Below, one piece after another: positions 1 to 5,429 of a stretch of 6,935 nucleotides of DNA (within the stretch, counting starts at the first letter, position 1; each line of letters starts with the position of its first letter). The stretch comes from Bacteroidales bacterium (GTDB lineage: Bacteria; Bacteroidota; Bacteroidia; Bacteroidales; Paludibacteraceae). The notes below the pieces were generated by a model that ran no database searches, was not told the origin of the DNA, and saw only the letters and a program-made list of their open reading frames with translations. A program made the position numbers and the translations under genes. The DNA is taken from the NCBI GenBank assembly GCA_900771035.1, contig CAAGML010000103.1, positions 1 to 6,935 on the forward strand. The letters are read 5' to 3'.

Positions 1-2
1 AG

Positions 3-98
3 GATTGCAGTCCAATTCTGCGAGTCTGGATTCGCCGGAAGTACATTTCCTACAACGAGTCAACGGGTTTCTACACACAACTCAGTAATTGTGCTTAA
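3..98 (+). CDS. Possible 3' end of an unidentified plus-strand gene (partial)
   Basis: This is a tentative call. The frame starting at base 3 is open from the left edge to a TAA at 96-98 and would give about 31 residues, reading in part ILRVWIRRKYISYNESTGF. I prefer it because the stop lies 24 nt before a strong plus-strand terminator, as expected for a gene end, and the composition (aromatic and basic residues, few rare codons) looks protein-like. The other two plus frames are also open here: the frame from base 2 stops at 86-88, and the frame from base 1 runs through the terminator to 285. The choice of frame is therefore weak, and a non-coding RNA tail is also possible. I recognise no family. 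If it is a gene, it converges on the lpxB end of the minus-strand operon. Confidence 0.25.
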   Translation, partial: DCSPILRVWIRRKYISYNESTGFYTQLSNCA

Positions 99-122
99 AG
101 AAACAGCTTTGTCCCGTCTATT

Positions 123-153
123 AAGTCCACGGCAAACCGCCGTGGACTTTTTT
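123..153 (+). terminator. Strong rho-independent terminator on the plus strand
   Basis: A perfect 11-bp GC-rich stem (arms 123-133 and 139-149, AAGTCCACGGC with its complement) closes a 5-nt loop and runs directly into six T residues at 148-153. That is the textbook layout for transcription coming from the left edge. Read on the minus strand, the hairpin is followed by AATAGAC rather than a T run, so it should not be an efficient intrinsic terminator for the lpxB operon, although the hairpin could still block 3' exonucleases. Confidence 0.85.
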
Positions 154-231
154 GGCTCAATAATGTTTCGTATGGATAATTTTGCACGAATCCAATCGGA
201 AAAAACAGGAAAATCGAAAAGTCGAAATTTT

Positions 232-250
232 AGCCATTGGCTTTATGGCT
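232..250 (-). terminator. Weak hairpin after lpxB, possible operon 3' end
   Basis: About 20 nt past the lpxB stop, the minus strand can fold AGCCAT with ATGGCT (arms 245-250 and 232-237, 7-nt loop). It is followed by AAAATTT and then a T-rich stretch down to about 200 that includes a six-T run. The stem is only 6 bp and no T tract follows directly, so this is a poor intrinsic terminator. It is listed because no better candidate for the end of the minus-strand operon lies in the window. Confidence 0.2.
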
Positions 251-260
251 GTGCTTCCCT

Positions 261-272
261 GCTAACGGCTAA
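261..272 (-). repeat. TTAGCCG heptamer repeat copy overlapping the lpxB stop
   Basis: The minus strand reads TTAGCCGTTAGC here, which is one full TTAGCCG heptamer plus five bases of a second. The lpxB stop codon (TAG, 271-269) is the first TAG of the repeat. The same 12-mer occurs at 1441-1452, again at a gene end. Confidence 0.6.
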
Positions 273-1396
273 AAACAGTCTGTGATACGTTTGGCAACAC
301 GTTCGCCTGCACCGGCTGGACCAAGCAATGAAATGATGCGGTCGTAGCCTGAAAGCATCTCGGAACGCCCGTCAGTAAGTGCGTGACGGAGTTCGCGTAA
401 GGTGGCATCGGCTGTGAAACGGTGACCGAGGAGTTCACGGACAACCTCGTGACCTGCTATTATATTGACAAGCGAGACAAACCGGGTGTGAAGGAATAGG
501 GGTTTGAGAGCCATGGTGAAGCGTCCCCCGAAGACCTTATAGACAACCACCTGCGGAACACGGAAGAGCGCAGCCTCCAGTGTTGCGGTGCCTGAGTTGA
601 CTATAGCACCGTCTGAGAGCGAGAGAAGCTCGTAGGTGGCGTTCTTGATGATGCGGACAGAGTCGGCGGCTGAACCGAGAATGCGGCGGTAGGTCTCCGT
701 TTCAACGCCTGGGGCGGCGGCGACTACGAACTGATGGTCAGGCATCTGAGGAATACAGGAGACCATAACTGGAAGGCAGGAGGAGATTTCCTGCATACGT
801 GAGCCGGCAAGAAGGGCTATTATAGGACGTGAGTCCAGTCCGTTGTGCTGACGGAAAAGTCCATGGTCAAAGCCACGACGGCGGAATGAGGAGATTGCGT
901 CAACCGAAGGGTTGCCGACATAATCGACATGATAGCCACGTGCGCCGAACCATTCAGTCTCGAATGGGAGAATGGAATAGACATGGTCAACATAACGGCG
1001 TAATGATTTGAGCCGCCACTCCTTCCATACCCACAGTTTAGGGGCAATGTAGTAGTGAACCACGGCTGAGGGAAGATGACGTTTCACGTATTTGGCAAAA
1101 CGGAGATTGAATCCAGGATAATCCACAAGGATGACATGGTGAGGACGGAAATCGAGCAACTGAAACTCCGCACGACGACGTGTCTCCCTGATTTTGCCAA
1201 GGTTGCGGAGAACGTTGACGAAACCCATGAAAGACATGTCACGGCAGTGGACTATAGGGTCGCCGCCATAACGTGACATCTTGTCTCCCCCGAAAAAGCG
1301 AAACTCAGCCTCCGGGTCAAACTTTATCAGGTTTTTCATTACGCGGGAGGCATGAAGGTCGCCTGATGCCTCGCCTGCTATCAGTAAATATCGCAT
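269..1396 (-). CDS. lpxB: Lipid-A-disaccharide synthase LpxB
   Basis: LpxB is the GT19 glycosyltransferase that joins UDP-2,3-diacylglucosamine to lipid X (2,3-diacylglucosamine 1-phosphate), giving the lipid A disaccharide at the cytoplasmic face of the inner membrane. The 375 residues match the usual family length. Visible landmarks are AGEASGD at 7-13, FFGGDKM at 34-40, MGFVNVLRNL at 57-66, the VDYPGFN loop at 91-97 (counterpart of the DAPDFN-type catalytic loop, with Asp92), YYIAPKLWVWK at 115-125, GNP at 161-163, LLAGSRMQEI at 195-204, and SGTATLEAAL at 268-277 near the UDP-sugar site. The Ala in LAGSR replaces the more common Pro; I believe this is normal in Bacteroidota. The ATG at 1396 starts directly on the conserved Rossmann strand MRYLLIAGEASGD, so the start is secure. 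It lies 45 nt after the three-helix membrane gene and is the last gene of the operon. Confidence 0.97.
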   Translation of the reverse strand: MRYLLIAGEASGDLHASRVMKNLIKFDPEAEFRFFGGDKMSRYGGDPIVHCRDMSFMGFVNVLRNLGKIRETRRRAEFQLLDFRPHHVILVDYPGFNLRFAKYVKRHLPSAVVHYYIAPKLWVWKEWRLKSLRRYVDHVYSILPFETEWFGARGYHVDYVGNPSVDAISSFRRRGFDHGLFRQHNGLDSRPIIALLAGSRMQEISSCLPVMVSCIPQMPDHQFVVAAAPGVETETYRRILGSAADSVRIIKNATYELLSLSDGAIVNSGTATLEAALFRVPQVVVYKVFGGRFTMALKPLFLHTRFVSLVNIIAGHEVVRELLGHRFTADATLRELRHALTDGRSEMLSGYDRIISLLGPAGAGERVAKRITDCF

Positions 1397-1438
1397 AATT
1401 CAGATTTTTGGGGTCAGTGAACCTGTTCCCCCGACTCT

Positions 1439-1452
1439 CGGCTAACGGCTAA
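1439..1452 (-). repeat. Tandem TTAGCCG heptamer at the end of the three-helix gene
   Basis: The minus strand reads TTAGCCG twice in perfect tandem. The second TAG (1444-1442) is the stop codon of the 99-residue membrane protein. Because the period is 7, successive TAG triplets fall in successive reading frames. Twelve of the 14 bases are shared with the copy at 261-272. Confidence 0.65.
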
Positions 1453-1741
1453 TAGCCATAAAAGCTATTATACCGATGATGGTGTAGATGCCTATTGCCC
1501 CGAAAACACCACGGCATGCCTTCCACATCTCCAATGAGTTCAGCACGAAGACAGCTCCCATATCCGGAAAAATGATGACGGTCGCGAAACGGATAAGGAG
1601 CGAAGGGGTGTTGATGAAGGAGCGGACGGAGTCAACGTTCAGCCCAATGCCTATCGAGTCAAGGAACAGAAGCCCGAAAGCAAAGGGCAGCAGCAGACCG
1701 AGGAAAGCACCCCAATATGTAGTGTCGAAGCGTTTTTTCAT
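1442..1741 (-). CDS. Small three-helix inner-membrane protein of unknown function
   Basis: This gene encodes a 99-residue protein that I cannot assign to a named family. It has a short basic N-terminus (MKKR) and three hydrophobic segments at about 9-29, 48-68 and 79-97. The second carries an FPDMG turn, and the protein ends in AISR. Hydrophobicity, the in-operon position and the tight spacing (11 nt after surE) support a real gene. The ATG at 1741 is the only sensible start, since upstream in-frame sequence would run into surE. My recollection is that small membrane proteins of this kind sit between surE and lpxB in other Bacteroidales, which would suggest an envelope role, but this is unverified. 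It lacks a clear signal peptide, so inner-membrane insertion is expected. The stop codon lies within a TTAGCCG tandem repeat. Confidence 0.8.
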   Translation of the reverse strand: MKKRFDTTYWGAFLGLLLPFAFGLLFLDSIGIGLNVDSVRSFINTPSLLIRFATVIIFPDMGAVFVLNSLEMWKACRGVFGAIGIYTIIGIIAFMAISR

Positions 1742-1752
1742 AACATTACGCT

Positions 1753-2505
1753 TTACAGCAGGTTTTTGCGGCAGAAATCCAGAGCCTGATAGGCTGTCAT
1801 GTCAATCTGCACGGGAACAATTGTGATGTAGCCCTGGGACATCGAGACCTGGTCAGCCTCGGGGTCGTCCTGCTCTGTATTGAAGAAGTCGCCCACCATC
1901 CAGAAATATCTGACGGGTCTTGGGGCATTGTCTGGGGTGAAATCGTTGGCCCAGCGACCTGCTGCCTGACGACATACACGAAGACCTTTGACCTCACCCA
2001 CAGGGGCATTGACATTGAGACAGACATCATGAGGCAGACCTTTGTCCAACACCTTCTCAACAATAGACTCGAAGTAAGGCAGACAATATTCAAAGGAGAC
2101 ATCAAGGCTATGGTCGTTTATCGAAAGCCCCACTGAAGGCACATCGTGCATAGTACCCTCAATAGCAGCACCCATTGTGCCGGAATAAAGCACATTGACA
2201 CTGGCATTAGAGCCATGGTTTATTCCGGAAATCAGCAAGTCAGGCGTGCGGTCAAGCAACTGGGACATGGCAAGTTTGACACAGTCGGCAGGAGTGCCTG
2301 TGCATGACCAGTAGGTGATATTGCTTTCGTGACTGACAATTTTGGCTGAGACGGGATAGTTGATGGTCAGAGCAGAGGATTGTGCAGAACGTGGTCCGTC
2401 GGGAGCAACGACCACAACGTCACCGTGACGTGACGCCATCTGAGCCAATAATTGTATTCCCGGAGCCTGTATTCCGTCGTCGTTTGTGATAAGTATCAGT
2501 GGCAT
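1753..2505 (-). CDS. surE: 5'/3'-nucleotidase SurE
   Basis: SurE is a cytoplasmic, metal-dependent phosphatase acting on nucleoside 5'- and 3'-monophosphates, and in some species on short polyphosphate. The 250 residues match the family size. The N-terminus carries the hallmark ITNDDGIQAPGI, with metal-binding Asp9 and Asp10. APDGPRSAQSSALT at 34-47 supplies the conserved Ser40, and LISGINHGSN at 91-100 supplies Asn96. These correspond to Asp8, Asp9, Ser39 and Asn92 of E. coli SurE. YSGTMGAAIEG follows at about 106-116. All expected metal ligands are present, so the enzyme should be active. The ATG at 2505 lies one base after the GldF-like stop and begins right at the first beta strand, which fixes the start and suggests translational coupling. 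Confidence 0.97.
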   Translation of the reverse strand: MPLILITNDDGIQAPGIQLLAQMASRHGDVVVVAPDGPRSAQSSALTINYPVSAKIVSHESNITYWSCTGTPADCVKLAMSQLLDRTPDLLISGINHGSNASVNVLYSGTMGAAIEGTMHDVPSVGLSINDHSLDVSFEYCLPYFESIVEKVLDKGLPHDVCLNVNAPVGEVKGLRVCRQAAGRWANDFTPDNAPRPVRYFWMVGDFFNTEQDDPEADQVSMSQGYITIVPVQIDMTAYQALDFCRKNLL

Positions 2506-2506
2506 T

Positions 2507-3229
2507 TTATTTTCGGTTTAAGTATTTCACAGCAAGTGCGGTGAAGATGAATGAGACAAGGAGAAAATACAAAAGGTCGCGCGAGTCAATCACGCCACGG
2601 GCGATGGACTCATAATGGCTGTGCATACCAAAACGGCTGACGGCGTACGCCACACTGCCGCTGAAGAGACTGCCAACCAACTCAAAACCATAGTATAGCA
2701 CAAAACATGCTATGGCAGACATTATGAATACTACTATCTGATTACGGCTGAGCGACGACCCGTAAAGCCCGACTGAAAGATATGCAAGTGCAAGCAGCAG
2801 AAGCCCTATCCACGACCCCCAGAACGCACCTGCATCAGTATTCCAACGAGGCTCGGAGAGCATATTTACACTAAGCCACCACAGCAAAGTGGGCAAAAGG
2901 GCAATGACGACAACCGTCCATGAGGCGAGCAGTTTGCCGAGTACTATCTGCCAACGGCTGACAGGACGTGTGAGCAGAAGCTCTATTGTGCCTGTCTGGC
3001 GTTCCTCGGCTATCATTCTCATTGTCACGCCAGGACATAGAAAAAGATACAACCATGGCGCAAGACGGAAGAGAGATTCGAGCGAGGCATAGCCAGAGTC
3101 GAGCACATTCCATTCGCCCGGAAACACCCACAGGAACAATGCCGTGCCTACCAAGAAAATCGCAATCACCACATAACCGATGGCGGTGGTGAAGAAAAGG
3201 TTAAGCTCCTTACGATAAATCGTGAACAT
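2507..3229 (-). CDS. gldF: GldF-type ABC transporter permease
   Basis: This is a 240-residue ABC-2 type permease with six predicted membrane helices (about 15-36, 54-72, 99-121, 136-158, 163-187 and 217-236). The strongest signature is EERQTGTIELLLTRPVS at 75-91, the amphipathic coupling stretch between helices 2 and 3 shared by ABC-2 permeases of the GldF and NosY type. Length and N-terminus (MFTIYRKELNLFFTTAIGYV) fit GldF, the gliding-associated permease of Bacteroidota, which normally works with the GldG membrane protein and the GldA ATPase. Neither gene is present here: surE follows after one base, and the YihY-like gene precedes it by five. Non-gliding Bacteroidales also carry GldF homologues, so the name says nothing about motility. 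The substrate is unknown. The ATG at 3229 is the first Met after the upstream stop. Confidence 0.85.
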   Translation of the reverse strand: MFTIYRKELNLFFTTAIGYVVIAIFLVGTALFLWVFPGEWNVLDSGYASLESLFRLAPWLYLFLCPGVTMRMIAEERQTGTIELLLTRPVSRWQIVLGKLLASWTVVVIALLPTLLWWLSVNMLSEPRWNTDAGAFWGSWIGLLLLALAYLSVGLYGSSLSRNQIVVFIMSAIACFVLYYGFELVGSLFSGSVAYAVSRFGMHSHYESIARGVIDSRDLLYFLLVSFIFTALAVKYLNRK

Positions 3230-3234
3230 ATATA

Positions 3235-4179
3235 TTATTGTAGCAATAAAGTTTCTTTGCCGTAGTTGTCCAGGTTCTGCGCAGCATAACTCCAGGCAAC
3301 GCCAATCTCAATGATTACCCACACGCACTGCAGCCACAGCAGGAAGAGCGGAAGGAAGGCTAATGAGCCGTATATGACGTTGTAGCCCGTGAGGAACACC
3401 TGCACGTAGATGTAAAGGTATTTCAGTGCCTCAATCAGTACAGCACTGACCAGTGCCGGGACAAGGGCTCTGCTCAGCTGCACGTTCGTGTTGGGAATAT
3501 AGCAGAACATCACAAGGAAGAATATTGTAAGGGGGATGACCGTGCTTGCCGGCAGAATCGCTCTCGCCATACTGCCCGCCAAATCGTACTCTTCAATGAT
3601 GCTCAGCAAAAACAATGCCTTCAGGTTCACGAACAGCGTAAGAATCAGCAACACTACGAAAACCACATAGAGCAGCACATAGTCACGGAAAAGTTTGCCG
3701 CCCAAAGTACGTTCCTTCACTCCCCAGATGTTGCTGAACGATATGTCTATCTTGTTCATCAGCGAGTACAGAGGGTAAAGCATAAAGCCGATACCAACTA
3801 AAATGATAGCCTGGTTGTTGGTGTTGAGCAGGTAGTTATGCACGAAACCCACCACCTTCTCCGCAAATGCGGGCTGTCCTTTGAGCACCTGCAAGAGCCA
3901 TGCTATAAACATATCGTCAAGTCCGCAAATGCGTGCCACGGCAAACAGCACTGCCAGCAGGGGAACGAGTGACATGAATGTGGCGTATGTCAGGGCACCT
4001 ACATCTTTTGAAAACAGACTGTTGTCGTAAAAGCGCTTGCAGGCAAGGTATAGAATCTTGAGCCTGTAGCGCAGTTTATCCTTGAGCAACACCCTTTCCT
4101 TGCGGGCGTTGTAGCCAAGAATCCAGTCACGCTTCTGCCTGACGAAAGAGGTAACGCTATTTATCAGTCGCAATCTCAT
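3235..4179 (-). CDS. YihY/BrkB-family inner-membrane protein, short form
   Basis: This 314-residue polytopic protein belongs to the YihY/virulence factor BrkB family, long mis-named ribonuclease BN. Its transport or envelope role is not settled. Support comes from LTYATFMSLVPLLAVLFAVA at 63-82, then LYPLYSLMNKIDISFSNIWG at 134-153, and the C-terminal core CYIPNTNVQLSRALVPALV followed by TGYNVIYGSLAFLPLFLLWL. About 60 N-terminal residues, rich in Arg and Lys, precede the first helix. Two oddities stand out. The final helix reads IEIGVAWSYAAQN where relatives usually carry a GAE motif, so the Glu is missing. The protein also stops shortly after this helix, whereas, as I recall, Bacteroidales homologues often continue with a soluble C-terminal domain of about 100 residues. 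Its ATG overlaps the MFS stop by 4 nt (ATGA), so translation is probably coupled. Confidence 0.88.
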   Translation of the reverse strand: MRLRLINSVTSFVRQKRDWILGYNARKERVLLKDKLRYRLKILYLACKRFYDNSLFSKDVGALTYATFMSLVPLLAVLFAVARICGLDDMFIAWLLQVLKGQPAFAEKVVGFVHNYLLNTNNQAIILVGIGFMLYPLYSLMNKIDISFSNIWGVKERTLGGKLFRDYVLLYVVFVVLLILTLFVNLKALFLLSIIEEYDLAGSMARAILPASTVIPLTIFFLVMFCYIPNTNVQLSRALVPALVSAVLIEALKYLYIYVQVFLTGYNVIYGSLAFLPLFLLWLQCVWVIIEIGVAWSYAAQNLDNYGKETLLLQ

Positions 4180-5429
4180 TTCTTGCCGAAGTCAGGGTCT
4201 ATCTTCAGGAACGGCACCACGGCCATAACCACCAGTCCGAGAACGAAAACCAAAGAGAAGAAGAGAGGATAGCCGAGGCTCTCCTGCAAATAACCTGCCA
4301 CCATACCCGGCAACATCATGCCTAATGCCATAAAGCCTGTGCAAAGCGCAAAATGCGACGTTGCGTAGCTCCCCCGCGAGAAGTACATCATATAGAGCGA
4401 TATGCAGGTGAAACCAAAGCCATAACCCAACTGCTCAATGCCCACGCACGCACCGATTATCCATAGCTCGGAAGGCTGGAAAAACGCAAGGTATATATAT
4501 GCCGCATTCGGCAACGCCATACACATCAGCATTGCCCACAACCAGTATCTCAGACCTTTGCGTGAGAGGGCTATTCCTCCCACGATACCCCCTGTCACCA
4601 TACAGAGCATTCCTATTGTGCCGTCTATCAGACCGTATTGCTCAAGCGTAAGTCCCATGCCTCCTGCCGTGAGTTGGTCAACGAGGAATGGTGTTTTCAT
4701 CTTTACGAGCATAGCCTCGCCCAACCTATAGACCAAAATGAACGTCAATGTTATCCACACCGCCGGTTTGCGGAAGAAGGTGACAAAGACATCAGCCATT
4801 GACCGCAACACGTCACTTTTCTTACCATCACAGCGATGTTCGACTTTAGGCAGAATGAAACTGTGGTAAATCATAAGTCCCACGAATACGCCAGCCATTA
4901 TCAGTAAAACTATCGTCCAGCTATATATCTGTGGATGAGTCTTCTGCAAATGTCCTACCAGAATCATCAACGCCCCGTTTCCCACCCATTGCGAAATCTT
5001 GTAGAACGTGCTGCGTATCCCCACGAAGAACGACTGCTCCTTCGTGTCAAGCGCAAGCATGTAATAGCCGTCAATGGCTATGTCGTGCGTTGACGAGCTG
5101 AACGCCATCAGCCAGAAAATGCCTATCGTTATCTTGAACCACTGAGGGGCACTCAACGAAAAAGCCACAGCAGCCATGCCTACACCCAACAGTATCTGCA
5201 TAGCCAGCACCCACCAACGTTTCGTGCGTATCACATCCACAAAAGGCGACCAAAGGGGCTTCAGCACCCACGGCAGATAGAGCCACGAGGTGTAGAAGGC
5301 AATCTCGGCATTCCCAACACCGAAATCCTTGTACATCGCCACTGAAAACAGATTTATTATAGCGTACGGGATACCTTCCGCCAAATAAAGCGAAGGCACC
5401 CACGACCATGATGACACCTTTTTACTCAT
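4176..5429 (-). CDS. AmpG-like MFS transporter
   Basis: This 417-residue major facilitator protein has about twelve membrane helices and an internal basic loop around 195-210 dividing the two halves. PSLYLAEGIPYAI at 12-24, FYTSWLYLPWVLKPLWSPFV at 45-64, the charged DVIRTKRWW loop at 65-73 (MFS loop 2-3 position) and THDIAIDGYYMLAL at 114-127 match the AmpG branch. AmpG imports GlcNAc-anhydroMurNAc and its peptides from the periplasm for cell-wall recycling. In Bacteroidota this branch is broad, so the exact muropeptide or other sugar substrate is inference. The adjacent SpoIID/LytB gene, whose relatives cut peptidoglycan glycan strands, supports a cell-wall substrate. The ATG at 5429 overlaps the SpoIID stop by 8 nt, and the gene overlaps the YihY start by 4 nt. 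Confidence 0.88.
   Translation of the reverse strand: MSKKVSSWSWVPSLYLAEGIPYAIINLFSVAMYKDFGVGNAEIAFYTSWLYLPWVLKPLWSPFVDVIRTKRWWVLAMQILLGVGMAAVAFSLSAPQWFKITIGIFWLMAFSSSTHDIAIDGYYMLALDTKEQSFFVGIRSTFYKISQWVGNGALMILVGHLQKTHPQIYSWTIVLLIMAGVFVGLMIYHSFILPKVEHRCDGKKSDVLRSMADVFVTFFRKPAVWITLTFILVYRLGEAMLVKMKTPFLVDQLTAGGMGLTLEQYGLIDGTIGMLCMVTGGIVGGIALSRKGLRYWLWAMLMCMALPNAAYIYLAFFQPSELWIIGACVGIEQLGYGFGFTCISLYMMYFSRGSYATSHFALCTGFMALGMMLPGMVAGYLQESLGYPLFFSLVFVLGLVVMAVVPFLKIDPDFGKK

Noticed and set aside
1..90. End of a tRNA or tmRNA
   Set aside because: There is no T-arm of the GGTTCGAATCC type, no CCA end, and no acceptor pairing that I can see.
91..285. A plus-strand open frame of 64 codons starting with GTG
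   Set aside because: It reads straight through the perfect terminator hairpin and its T run, overlaps the lpxB stop, and has low-complexity, non-conserved-looking content. A real gene is unlikely.
1488..1826. A 112-codon plus-strand open frame antisense to the three-helix gene and surE
   Set aside because: It lies wholly opposite two well-supported genes and gives a basic, Pro/Ser-rich product with no motif.
5071..5409. A 112-codon minus-strand open frame inside the MFS gene in another frame
   Set aside because: The AmpG-like reading is clear over the same bases. This frame is a shadow of it.
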